This document shows positions 47,531 to 59,456 of a stretch of 64,000 nucleotides of DNA, piece by piece. Position 1 is the stretch's first letter; every line of letters starts with the position of its first letter. Made by a program: the position numbers and the translations under genes. Below the pieces are notes generated by a model. It did not search any database. It saw only the letters and a list, made by a program, of their open reading frames with translations, and had not been told where the DNA came from. The DNA comes from Carnegiea gigantea (lineage: Eukaryota > Streptophyta > Magnoliopsida > Caryophyllales > Cactaceae), in NCBI GenBank assembly GCA_029747015.1, contig JAKOGI010002806.1, positions 1 to 64,000 on the forward strand, in the 5' to 3' direction.

Positions 47531-48432
47531 AGTGAATCAACTTGAGCTTGAACTTCACCACACACTTCATGACTTGTCATGTCAATCTTATGATGTTTGG
47601 AGCTCCTTGACGGGGAAATTCAAAATTTTGAAAACGTCATTGTGTTCACGAACCCAAATAAGGCTCCTAAGCTGTTGCTTTTTCTTCTTCATCTTCCACT
47701 TTTTCTACTTTCCAAATAGGACGTTCTTTTGCTCAGGTCCATTGACTTTCCTGAGTCTCGAAAAACCGAGATTCGAGGTTGAACTCATGTATTTTGGGAG
47801 AACATCTATTGCTCTTGGGGTGTAAAAATCGCATCATTTGTGGCATAAGCCTTAAGAACTCCCCCATCATGTGATACCTGGAGTGCTTCGGCAGCATCCC
47901 CCTAAAATGATGCTTTTAGGACTCCACCTTCATAAGAGATGTTCATTTGTTTGTTGGCATCAGTAAGGCCCCTCTTATTATGGTCCTTTTTCCTCCTTTG
48001 AGATAGTGATGATTCTCTTGGAGGCAGATTACTCGAAGAAGACACTTCTGTTGAAGAATTTAATGAGTTTCCTCTTAAAACAACTCTCTTGTTGCCGAGT
48101 GATGTTCTTATAACCAAGTTCTCTTTAGGCATTGACTAGTCAATTTGTTGAAGAGGAAAAGTGTAACTCATGATAAGAGAGTTCACAATTTTCCTTACCT
48201 GTGTCAAGGCCTTTTGGCCACGCTTTTTCTGATCCTTATGTGTGTATTTGAATAACACCTTTGATCGTGGGGATTGATATTTGTTGGCTTCAGTAGTGTA
48301 ACTATTGACAACCCTAATGACCTTTTGAGGCAAAGTAAGAGCATTTGGATTTTCTTTTTGGTTGCTCTTTTTTTAGCCTAATAGAACTTGGGAGGTTCCC
48401 GCATCTGCTGATTTGTAAAACTTGGCATCAGC
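47531..48432 (-). other. Protease-RT spacer of the Tat/Ogre-like element
   Basis: Long low-similarity spacer with short frames (48132-47902 and 48333-48136) that are rich in Ser, Lys and Asn. Ogre elements carry an intron in this interval; I could not define splice sites here. Confidence 0.5.
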
Positions 48433-49025
48433 CTAATTAACATTATTCCCATAAAAATGATTTGCATTCACAAGAATTGTTTTCTTATTGCCATACTCAT
48501 CAGTATATTTCAAATACTTGTGAAGAGTGGAGATAATAACCTTACTAGTATGAAGCCATGGCTGCCCGAGTAAGGCATTGTAAGAAGTGTCAGCATCTAT
48601 TACATAAAAGAGAGCATATGTGTAGAGACCATCTAGCTCAACTTTCAAAGCAATAATGCTTAAGGCTTTCTGTCCTACCTGATTAAGTCCTTGTATCGTG
48701 AGCAAAGTTGGGGACAACTAATTTGGTGTTACCCCTATTGCTCTTAATACCCTTAACGAAAGAAAGTTGGCTGCAGAACCAATCCCAGTAGGATCTGATT
48801 TATTCTTTTATATCCGATCATACCAGTAACATAGAAAGGCCTATCGTGATTCGTAGACCCCAACTGGAGGTTCTCATCAGAGAACATTATACAAGACATG
48901 CATAAAGCACACTGGGTTAAAGGGGACAACAACACCTCATCCACCTCAATAGGGTTAACTTGATCTTTGTAGTCGTCAGGGTTCATTAACGCCTGAATAA
49001 GTGCCCTTCTTAGCTCTTTGGACAT
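48433..49025 (-). pseudogene. Tat/Ogre-like aspartic protease
   Basis: The N-terminal part (49025-48753) reads SKELRRALIQALMNPDDY and STNHDRPFYVTGMIGYKRIN. The active site, expected as DGGSAAN, reads GIGSAAN after a frame change near 48780, so the catalytic Asp is lost. A stop follows near 48720. The C-terminal part has LTIQGLNQVGQKALSIIALK, LFYVIDADTSYNALLGQPWL and STLHKYLKY, the usual Tat/Ogre signature. It would cleave the Gag-Pol polyprotein. Confidence 0.85.
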
Positions 49026-50089
49026 TTGTAAAGCATCATAGATACTTAGCTGTGTTGGAATTCACTTGAGATGAAAGATGACATCATAAGGAGCCTTTTC
49101 CTTATGAGACCATTGACGAACTTGAAAAGGGACTGGATAAGAAGATCCTTCTTAAACTCCTTAGTTGATTGTCTATTCTCAGTGGTGCCTTTACTATTTG
49201 AGCTTGAAGGAATTACTTCCTCTTCACCCTTTTCTTTAGCATTCATCGATATTAGTGTTATATTTGGTGTCCTTTCTTTCTTCTTCTCTTTTTCCCACTG
49301 ATTCTGGTGGTTGGAGTTGACGACCAGACCGAAGAGTTACTTGGTCCACTTCTTAAGTGGTATTTGTGGGCTTAACGTTCACCTCTTCACATTCATCAGC
49401 CCATGGAACCATACAACATTGGGCTACTTTCCCTTTTGCAAGATCAGAGTCACTGCCGAAAGAACCCTTTGGGATGTAATCACCTAAAGTGAAAGGGGTC
49501 TTAACCGATGACAAGTGCTCCTCTTCGAAAGTTATCTCTGACTTCTGTTTAGCCTTCAACTTCTTCTTTTTGTTTTTCTTATTTTTCTTTTGTGGCAGCT
49601 TTTGTCCTCATATTTTGACCCTTGAGGACTGAGAAGCTTGGGCTACTCCTTGTCAAAATGACCTCCTGCTAAGTAGGTTTGTCATCCAAAGTCGTCATCA
49701 TCATCATCATCATCATCTGATGTTGCCCATGCCTCTAAACTTGGGTCTAGGTAGAAATCGTACAAGGTTGGAGGCATATCTAGATCTGTGCACATTATTG
49801 CTACATCATTATCTGCAATGAACTTAATGGGGAACGCTTGAGGTGGTAATGACATTGTTGGGATCCCTTTATTAATGTCTAAGGATGAAGTGTGAGAGTC
49901 ATCCTTTGTTCAGCTGTTGAGGTTGCATTTGATGATGTAATAGGCCCTTTGGATAGAGCTCCTTTTATTGGAATTTCTCCCCTTCTGATCATGTCTTCAA
50001 TTATGTCTTTGAAGACATAATAATATTTGATGGGGTGGCTAATGATCCTATGGTATGAGCAATACTTAGAATCATATGTCTTGTTGACT
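49026..50089 (-). other. Gag-protease spacer
   Basis: The start of this interval continues gag (IKYYYVFKDIIEDMIRRGEI at about 50040-49975 on the minus strand). The rest is charged linker with PFTLGDYIPKGSF near 49490 and a CAT/TCA run at 49693-49720 that codes for Asp. No separate gene is seen. Confidence 0.55.
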
Positions 50090-51400
50090 TCAGCAGGTCA
50101 TTTTTAGCTCTGGAAGGGAGATGGATTTTACAGCTAATAACTCATCAAATATCCCTTGAACATCATCATCATTGAAGGGATACTTCTTTTTCTTTCCTTT
50201 CTTGGAGGGTGAGTTGTCAACCTTCCTCTTTCTGCTTGCCTTTACCATTTTTGTTGAAATTTTTGCCATTGGTTGGCTTTGGGCTTGTTCTGTCAAAGGT
50301 AGCCATTGACTCTCCCTTGTTAGTTGGCCTTTTGATTTCTTTCCTCTTGTGTTGAATGCTTTTCTAACGGGCAAGTTATCTTTCTACATTGCTTGCCTTA
50401 GACACAAGGGCTTCAAAGTTTTGAGCCTCAGTAGTGCCAACGTATACAGTAATTTGAGGGTCTAAATTGTTAGCATACATTTGAACTGCCGATTGCTCAC
50501 CTAGCTTTGCTGGGCATTGCAAGCTTAGAGTACCCCACCTTATAATGAAGTCATTCACACTCTCGTTTGGCCTCTTGCGTGTATCAGCATGGTCTATTAT
50601 AGAAATCTTTTGCTTTGAATTCACAAATTGAGCCAGAAATGCCCTTTGGATGTCATCCCAAGTGTGTAGAGACCCAAGCAGAAGCTGAGTATACCATGTA
50701 AAGGCTGCCTCTTTACAGGATTGTGCAAACTGCCTAATTCGTAATGCATCATCCAGGGCAGTTTCACCACACTGAGTAGAAATGGGCCAAATGTTCATGA
50801 GGTGACCCATTTATTTCATCAAACTTCTCAAAGTTCAGCCTCTGGTAACTTTGGGGAACAGAATTAAGTCGTAGTGACTTGGATACCAGTTCTTGTATCC
50901 CAACACTGGGGGACTCATGGATGCTTGGTGTTATTTGATTCCTTGGGCTATCAGCTCCTTGATATCTTGCGAAGTGATAACGATGTTACTACTGTCAACC
51001 TCATTAGTTTTTTCACGCTCTCAGTTTTCAAGGTGAGTAGCGAGATTAGCAATTTCAGCCTCTTTTTCTGCAAGTTTTCTTTACAGCTCTTGCATTTGTT
51101 CATCGAGGCTCGGGGTGTTGGTAACCAAGACTGGCATATCTTCAGCTTGGTCATTCATCCTCGATAATTTGCTCTTGTCAGATGACAGTTGATGACTCTT
51201 CTTCTTGGAAGAAAGCTCCAAGGCTATAAAAGCAAGGACTTGTAAGCTCATTTTGTTCTTCAAGTTGGTCCTTGCCTTGATTGAAGGTAGTGGTTAAAGA
51301 CTGTAAGGTCACCTCGGCATATATTAATGCTTTGGCTCTTGATCTTGTGATGGGGCAACTGTGTACCTGTGATTCGACTCCTTCTAAGGTCAAATCACTT
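50090..51400 (-). pseudogene. Tat/Ogre-like gag
   Basis: An N-terminal coiled-coil segment lies near 51110-51010 (LDEQMQEL, then KEAEIANLATHLEN). The capsid-like gag domain at 50810-50376 reads IRQFAQSCKEAAFTWYTQL, WDDIQRAFLAQFVNSKQKIS and NESVNDFIIRWGTLSLQC. A basic linker follows (50374-50090: KASRKRKVDNSPSKKGKKKK, then FDELLAVKSISLPELK). The product would form the particle that packages the element RNA. Frame changes near 50815 and 51080 and a stop in the coiled coil break it. Confidence 0.8.
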
Positions 51401-52261
51401 TAACTTTGTGATCTAGGAGGCAAAATCCTCCCACCTTTTGTAAGGCCTTAAGGAGGAGTAGCCTCCATGACCTGTAAAGGTCTTGGCACCATAGTAGGGG
51501 TTATTGAGGCTGAAGGTTTAACAAATTTAACCTACAAAGTTTTAGGTGTTGTTCGCTCCTCTGAATAAGAGGTCATCATTACCTCAACTACAGGAATATC
51601 GATGGGGATAGTCCCAATGAAAATCCATCCCATAGAACAAACTTGAGGAACCTTTTTGACTCCCGAGGTTCCTTCCCCATGTGGCTTATTGGGGTTCTTC
51701 AAGGTTGGGAGTTTGTGCTTGACTTTGCCCCCTTCCTAGTGGATGTAGGGGCCCAAGTATGCATTAGACCTGAGGAAGGAACTTGAGCTTACCTTGGGGG
51801 TAGATTAGCAACTCAGGCTTGCCTTGGTTGGATTGTTGCTCAGGTTACTAGTGTCTCCCTCATCAAGGCTTCTCTCCAAGTCGGAACTTGTTTGGGGTGG
51901 GGAGGGAGCTCGCATCAAATTACATGGCATAACCATTGAGAGGCGTCCGTGGAGGGTGACCTTAGTTGAGAAGCACTCCTTAAAGTTGTTTTGGCTAGCT
52001 CCAAGCTGGTGACGGAGCTAGCTTAGGTGCACCAGACTTAGCGCGACACTTGTCGCTTCTGCGCTTGTTGCACTTTAAGTTCTCGATTACCTTCTTTGAA
52101 AGCGGCTTGTCGGCCTTAGGGGCAGGCCTACCTCCTCTTTTGAGGCCCCTAAGAGGTTTCGTTGAATTTTCCAATGGAAATTCAGTAAGGATGGATCGTC
52201 GTTCTATTGTAAAGACTATTTGAATGTTCGTCTTCGCCATAAGCATGCCGCGCTTGACCAT
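51401..52261 (-). pseudogene. ORF1-like region upstream of gag
   Basis: The first frame (52261-51995) gives MVKRGMLMAKTNIQIVF and a basic stretch RGGRPAPKADKPLSKKVIE. Beyond 51995 there are only short frames. Ogre and some Tat elements have an extra ORF at this position; its function is unknown and this copy shows no domain I recognise. Confidence 0.45.
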
Positions 52262-52409
52262 AATGGTGATAGGAAGCTCGTTGAAATCAATTTTAACTTA
52301 TGGTGCCATTTTTCTTTAAAAATCACACAAAAACAAAAAACAACAGAAAGAAAGAAAATAATAAATATTAGTCAAATATAAACAAATCAGAGATGAAAAG
52401 GAAAATAAA
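52262..52409 (-). other. Leader of the Tat/Ogre-like element
   Basis: Short A-rich leader (on the plus strand) between PBS and ORF1, no gene seen. Confidence 0.6.
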
Positions 52410-52427
52410 ATCCTACCGGGCGTGCCA
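52410..52427 (-). other. Candidate primer binding site
   Basis: The minus strand reads TGGCACGCCCGGTAGGAT, starting 7 bp after the LTR end GCTCAACA. TGG is expected at the start of a PBS. I could not name the matching tRNA. Confidence 0.6.
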
Positions 52428-55067
52428 AAATTTATGTTGAGCAAAAATTTAGTAAAAATAAATAATATGCACAACATAATTTTCCGACGTACAAAAATGT
52501 ACATCGGTTCATTTTGAATACAGCCCTATTCAAGACGATGAACCTCCTTAATTACGTCTCCTCTTGAGAGACTGCCTTTTGATTGCAGCTCGTTCTGTTT
52601 CATTTTTTTTGTCTTGTTTTGCATTCATAAGACTTTGTTTAATTTAGATCAAAATTTATAATTTTTTATGCCAAATCACCCATAGTCTAAACTTAAATGC
52701 ATCAGATAGTGATCGTATAGGCGCCTTCCAGGAAGGTACTACACGTACACATTCTTCATGTGCAGGTTAGGGAAGGATAGTTTATTTGATTTGGAATTTA
52801 GGTTGCACTCTTTTTCTTTTTTTTTTTTGAGGGTTATGAGCAGCCTAAGTACCTTTTTTTATAGAGGATCAAACCAACCATATTTCTTCTATTTTTTATT
52901 TGTTTTAATTTATATTTTATTTTGGTTATGTTAAGAATCATTTCTTTTGGACTAGATAAATAACCACAATTTTTATTTACTTTTGGTGCTTGGATTTTGA
53001 AAATCATGGTTAAGTTATATTTTTAGCGATTTCACAATTTTTATCTACCGACTTAGCCTTTATTGGGATCGGTCTATTAATTTTGTTTAACTTACGACTG
53101 CACCTAATTATTTATGAGTTTCCTACGTACGCTTAGTGGGATCAAATCGACGTAGTTTTCGGTCCAAAAATTATTTTCCAAGCTTGCATCATGGAGGGAG
53201 GAATTTGGTGAGCTTGGTTGTATATTTGGCTCGGGTCTAGTCCATTTTGCTGTACTTATGATTCGAGAATGATTCGTCTTTTTGAGAGGCTTGCTTTTTT
53301 ATTTGGTTTAGTTACGTAACGTGTAACCAAGGGTTACAGAGTTGTAATTTGGTCTTTTATGAAAGGGGGGGATTATTAATAAAGTTTTTTGTGGCCCATT
53401 TCGTGGAATTGAAAATTTGAGGGGGTCAGTTTCTATATTGTGAGGCTTGAGTTTTTTGTCATTGGAGCAGGTAAGTTGTAATTGACTTGAAAAGATCAAC
53501 TTCTGTGAAGAGAAGGGATGTCAGTTTGAGCCCATTTGAGAACTTCGATTTAGACTGAACTCGAAAATATTTTATATCAAGCTTCCTACGTATTCTCAGT
53601 GGAGTCAAATCATTGTAGTTCTAATATGCTCAACCTAGCTATATACTTTATTTTCCCCTTGTAAATGTTGTCTAAGGGGAGACAAAATATTTACATCCAC
53701 TTGTAATTTATGGACAGCCCCTGCATCAACTTGTTGTAACATAACCCAGTCAATGTCATTTGAGATCAAATGGTATTGTACTTATTGTTGATGCAATGAA
53801 GCTTCACCAAAATTGCTTGATCTTGGTCAACAATACCACATCCCTTCCTTTTGTAAACAAGCCTTGACCACTACTCGACCAAGGCTGAGCTTGTATTTTT
53901 TTTGGTTTGTTTTTTCGGATGTTTAAGGCTCGTTTTGCTTTCGCCCTAGATGAAGTAATGGCCTTGGCTAGTATTCCTTATATATTTTTTTAATTTAGAA
54001 ATGTCATGGCTCATGCATCTGTTTCTTTCCCCTCATTTTAATGGAATTTTAACGATGTATTGATTTGAATCTAGTCGCATGAAACAAGCTTCATTTTCTT
54101 TATTATGAAGCGTATTGATTAACTTCATCCTTTCATGTCCCTTTTCTGCCCATTTGAGCTTTTGGACAAATTTATTGATAAGTAATAACATGGCATAGAT
54201 TTATCACTATCAAATTTTTGTAGATTCATCACAAGCGTCTTTTTTTTTTTTAAATTCATTTAGTTCTGCAGCTTCCCCATCATCTTCTTGCCAAAACAGA
54301 GGGCAACCAATCTTATATTACGGCATAGGTTCTGGCCATAACAGAGGATTAACTTCCAAAAAACAAGCAAAGCTTGGGCCCAGGGCCCATGGATTAGCTT
54401 AGAGATGAAATATTTTCATATATTAATTTTGTCATATTATCTAGCCCACAGATGCTTTGTTCCTGTTTCTCATCTCCCCTCTTTTTTTTTTTTCCCCATA
54501 AGAATCACCAACATTTATAGTATGCTGAGATTGACATCCCTATTTTTTCTCCTTTTAGGGCATCTAGTAGGACTTAGGATTTATCAGGAGCTGAGTTTAT
54601 GAATCCGGCAGGATCCAGGATTCAGGGGACTCCATGGTTTTATGAGTTTAGCAGGACTCGGGGTCTGACAAGATCCTCGACTTTATGGGTCCGACATGAC
54701 CTGGGATTCCAAAGGATTCGACTTATTTGAGTCTTTAGGGACTTCGAATCCCGAAGGATCTAAATTTTAAATCGCAAAGAATTCAGCATATTTAGATTAT
54801 CGAAAGACGTGGGATTCCGAGGAATCCGATTTTTGGCAGATCCTACAAGGTCCAACTTTTGTTGAGAGTAGGACAAGTCTTTATTTGTCAATTTGGTGCC
54901 CCATGCTCGACCATCAGTTGCATCTGGACGCGACTCTTATTTGAATTAGCCATAGCGAGAGCGAGACAGAAGGCTAGGTATTTCAGAGCAGCGAAGTCAA
55001 CTTGATTGGATAGTTTAGTTACATTTGAACTTTAAACCGGGACTTGTGGAAGACTATGAACTTGCTT

Positions 55068-58037
55068 TGTAACACCTCCAAAATGCTAATGACATGATTT
55101 ACAAAAAAGTATAGTGGAAGACTTAATGATAGAAGGCGCTACCACCATCCTAATAAGGACAAGGCTCACTGAAACTATTTAATCTTACAACTCATGCTCA
55201 CAATCATAATATCTATTAAGCTGAAACACTCCAAGACCAAAGTCCATAACAGTTCAACTTCAATACAATCAACTTAATCATATTATGTGCTAACTCACAC
55301 TCCACACTACACAAGTATATTAAATATAGACCCAACTTGACCCTGAGGTCGATCCCGACATTCATGCTATGCTGAATCCACTGTGAGCATTTGATGACTT
55401 CGAAAAGGACTTGTTAAATGAAGAAACATGTGATACTTCATCACTTAATATGAAAAACATGAAAACAATTCGAAAATATGAGCTAAAACCTAGTACATGT
55501 ATTCATGTATTGTAAAATGAGCGTAGAAACACTGTTGATGGGTACCCGCCTTTACAATTCATTTAGTTTGCAATAACCATGAAAATGAAAGTAATATGAA
55601 ACTGAATTGCTCATTATTATCTAGATGTGAATCTCTTTCAATGATATGATCTATACATAGGTGTACACCTGTCAATCCAATCAAGACTTGGCCTGATGTC
55701 GCGTGGGTAAATGACGGGGTGACGCCCTATAGATGATAACTGACGGGGCCACAAGTTAAATGGCAAATCACTGTATAAACTCATTAGTTGATAAACTCAT
55801 TAAGAGTTGTAACTTGGTAAACATGTTTTGCTTTCTGAAGATATAACCAATGGACGTACCTTAAGTCTTTAAAAAAATATCATCTGACTTGATAAATGTC
55901 ATCTGTTTCATAAATGTTATCTGACTTGATAACACTTATGCATAACGGGGAACGATGACTAGGCCTTGACTTTATTTCATTAATGTCATTATGGGTATTT
56001 GTGGTCAGTAAATGATCCTTACTCACATAATTGAGTAAGTAAAAGTATGTGTAATAGAAATTGAGTAATTAAATAGCATACATAACTTGGGTATTTCAAT
56101 ATAACTTCAAAACTGAATTAATAAAAGTAATTAAATTCAATATAAAGTAAATGAAAGCAAAATAAACCACAATTAGATAAATGAGATTACAAAGGAAAAG
56201 GCCTTGATGGTGACAAATGGGAGAGTGGTTTTGGCCTTTTCTGAAATAAATTACTGATACGGGTTTAATGCTCGCTGATGTATAGCTTGATTCAAGATAA
56301 TAGCTAGTACACTAGATTGGCTTGATAAATACATTTGATACATTCTGAATTGAGTAAATAATAGAGGTTTGAGGCCAAGAGAGATATATCTTATTTTAAA
56401 ATAACATAAACTGCAATAACTTGGTCTGATAAATATAGTTTCTCAGTCAAACATTCTCTCGACTTCCCATATTTCATTCACAAGTCCATTAAATACAGTG
56501 TTTTTTCATCCCAAAAAGATTATTGATCCCAATGAAAGCTATTAAACTCCCCAAACTTAGTACTTTCTTTGTAATATCAATAAGTGATTCAAAACTCATA
56601 ATTAAGCCCCCAAAATGCATGTTTTTCTTCTTTTCTCTCATAAATCAAGCTGAAAACTCTAATAAAATCCATGAATATTCATTTCCCTCTTAAATGACCT
56701 TACTTAGCCCAAAATACATAAAATAAGTGCATGATCAATCTCACTCAATCTTTACTACTGCTCTTTACACAATTACTCAAAATGCTTCTAAAAAATCACC
56801 AAACTCAAAATACTCAACCGAAAATCATGAAATCTTATAGGAAATTCAAAAATAATATGAGAAATATACAGTAAAGTTTCCAGAATTTTTCTCTAAGTAT
56901 ACGCTACACAAAAATTGCAATAACAGTCCAATTTGCACTAAAGCAGATCAGTTCACTTCAAAAATTCATAACTTTCACCCTTGACTTCAAATGATGACCT
57001 AAAACTCTAATATGGAAAGATTAAGAAGTCCCAAAAAACTTTCATTTGCAATACAAATATGATTCCCACAATAGGTTTTTCAAAATGGGGTTAAAACACA
57101 AGTGTGTCAGTTTTGGTCAAACTTATGCCGTCCTAGCAAAACAACCATAACGTTTTCCACAGAACTTGGATTAAGGTGATTCAAAAGGAATTTGAAAGTT
57201 AATACACTTACCTATCTACCTACTCAAAATTATAATTTTCCACTGGGCCTATAATTACCAGTTTAATCTCAAAGTCGCCCCTGTTTTATGCATTTCCAGC
57301 CCTCACTGTTTTTGTTTTCTCCTCTTTTTTTCACATAAATCCTCACTTGAAATTATTCCAAATCACCAAAAACATCATCATAATCATCAATAAGACTAAA
57401 TATTATGAAATCATATACAAAACAATACAAATTCATCACTTGACTTAAGCTAACTTGATCATGACAAAACTCTAACCTTAACATGCTTCAAGCTCAACCC
57501 CATGATGATCAATATCCCCAAAATCAGTAAAGTTTGCATGATGACATCTACTTTGATCTCAAGAGCATGAATCATAATTAAAACAATCATAAAACCAAAA
57601 ATACATCAAGATCAAGTTAGGGTTTACTCACTTTGATGCTTGAAAACAAGAGATGTATGTGGTGTGAGGTGTGGGGGATGGCTGGTGGTGGTTATGGTGG
57701 TGGTTGGCAGCTGCTTTGGTGTGGAGATGGTGGCTGCAGCTGCTGTGTGGGAAGGTGTGGGTTTGAGAGAGAGAGAGAAGAGAGATGATGTTTGAGTTTT
57801 GGGTTGTGTTGTTTTTTTTGACTTGTTTACATGCTTGGGTGAAATTTTATCCTCAAAAAGTGACTTTTTGTTAACTATGGTTAGATTTAAATCATGCTAA
57901 TTAGTTAGGTTAGTTAAGCAAGCTTGTTGGATTATGATCGGTTTATACGGTTTGAGCCCGGGAAGGAAAGTAAACCATATACAATTGAATTTTCGTAGCT
58001 CCAAATTAAATTTTTGCGAGGTTATAAAAATAACAAC

Positions 58038-58102
<65 letters not shown>

Positions 58103-58370
58103 ATTCTTAAATTATAATTATCGACGCCTACTATCGATTCACCTGAAATTTTACGATAATTGAAACTCGAAGTGTAAAGTGGGACCCAAAATTGTAATTT
58201 GCTAAATAAATAAATTGGGTGTAATTAAATTAATAAACATGATTTGGTTAAACCAATCACCATGAGTGATTAAATCAATAAACATGCTTAATTAAATAAA
58301 TAAACATGATTAATTAAATAAATAAATATAATTTAAATAAATAAATATGGGTTAGAGTTGGGTTATTACA
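55068..58370. mobile_element. 3.3-kb solo LTR in the 5' LTR
   Basis: It starts TGTAACACCTCC and ends GGTTATTACA. The left flank is TGCTT and the right flank GGCTT, a 5-bp duplication with one change. The sister LTR reads ACTTGCTTGATGCC at this place, so the insertion limits are confirmed by an empty site. It shares its terminal motif with the solo LTR at 40761 but not most of its body. No ORF with domains is visible. Confidence 0.82.
58030..58101. repeat. (AAT)n microsatellite
   Basis: About 23 AAT units after a short AAC lead, inside the 3.3-kb solo LTR. Confidence 0.95.
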
Positions 58371-58779
58371 GGCTTGATGCCTCACTTCTCCGTCAAATTT
58401 TGTTTGCTATATTTTTGTTGTTCTAGTCTCTGTTTCTTTTTAGTACCTTGCAGTTTTGCTCGGTTATCTTCTTCTCTTTGGCCGTCTCGGTTGTATTTCT
58501 TAGACGTCTTTGTTTTTTTTTCCGTTTCTTTAAACCCCGTTAGTGCGTCCAACCTCCTTGTTTTTGTAATAACTGAAGCAGTTATCATGTGTTTGTCTCA
58601 GGTTGAACACAACAAGAAAGTGGCAAATGTAGGAAGTTATGGGTTGACTTGCAATCATGACAACCATCCTAACGGAATGACATCCACTAAAGTAAATTGC
58701 CAACAATTGACCAAATTCAATCGTGTGAGTTACAGGCAAAGCTAAATTTATGGATTTTAGTTTCGGCACATATCCATGA

Positions 58780-59170
58780 TCCATAAAATTCTAAGGTACG
58801 TACCTATATACCATGCTCAGGTACATATCTATATAAGAGGCATCATATAATTGGGCTAAGCCTATATTTCATTTCCCCCAACCCAATAACCATTTTTATA
58901 TTTCTTCCAACCCAACCGACTAAAAAAAAGAAACATTGCAGGAAATAAAAGATACACTACAGATAAGAAAAGATACATTACAAGTAAGAAAAGATACATT
59001 GCAGAAAACAAAGGGTACACTTCAGGCAAGAAAAGGTACATTGTAGAACAGAAAAGATACACTACTGCCCAAAAAAAAATACATTGCAATACATTGAGCG
59101 CTCGCATCCACTACATGACTTCATGGTGCGTACCATGCTAGATACATACGTTTGCATCTAAGAATTTTCC
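58780..59170. mobile_element. 391-bp MITE-like insertion
   Basis: CCATGA is duplicated at 58774-58779 and 59171-59176, while the sister LTR has a single related CCACAA. Near the ends are AAAATTCTAAG and CTAAGAATTTT, an inverted pair about 4 bp inside the left end. No coding capacity. The superfamily is not clear; a 6-bp duplication is unusual for common MITEs, so the true duplication could be CATGA. Confidence 0.65.
58932..59097. repeat. About 22-bp degenerate tandem repeat
   Basis: About seven copies of a unit like AAGATACATTGCAGAAAAGA or a variant occupy the middle of the 391-bp insert. Confidence 0.8.
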
Positions 59171-59456
59171 CCATGACCCAATTCATTTATCGAACATTTT
59201 TTTAAAAAAAATATTTTTGCTATTTTGAGCTATGCAAACTAGGGCTGTAACTATGGGCAGTGATCAAATGTCAATTACAAGGGTCCATTTTGCTTGATCT
59301 TCATGATCAAGTTCATTTCAGGGCGCCTTAGGCCATTAAAATTTTGCCCCCTATTTTGTTTTTTTTTTTTTCTTGGGAGAGTTTTGGACATGCTTAATAT
59401 TTAAGTATATCGTTTCGACAAATTAGGAAAAATTTGTCAAAATTTTAAGTTCAACA

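Larger units (their letters stand above)
35714..59456 (-). mobile_element. Tat/Ogre-like Ty3/gypsy retrotransposon, degenerate
   Basis: In minus-strand order it has a 5' LTR (59456-52435), PBS, an ORF1-like region, gag, protease, RT, RNase H, integrase, a long 3' non-coding region, PPT and 3' LTR (38978-35714). Long LTRs, a reading frame before gag and Tat-type protease and RT motifs support the lineage. Two solo LTRs and a small insert lie inside it. I saw no target duplication (ACCCG on the left, ATCTG on the right), so one end may have recombined or mutated. Confidence 0.8.
52435..59456 (-). repeat. 5' LTR of the Tat/Ogre-like element, with insertions
   Basis: It has the same TGTTGAAC and GCTCAACA ends as 35714-38978 on the minus strand. 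The extra length is explained by a 3303-bp insertion at 55068 and a 391-bp insertion at 58780; without them it is about 3.3 kb. About 16 differences in the first 120 bases of plus-strand alignment show that the pair is old. Confidence 0.88.

Noticed and set aside
35714..59456. Large segmental duplication of a host locus
   Set aside because: The two long similar blocks have TG/CA ends and flank gag-pol genes with PBS and PPT, so they are LTRs.
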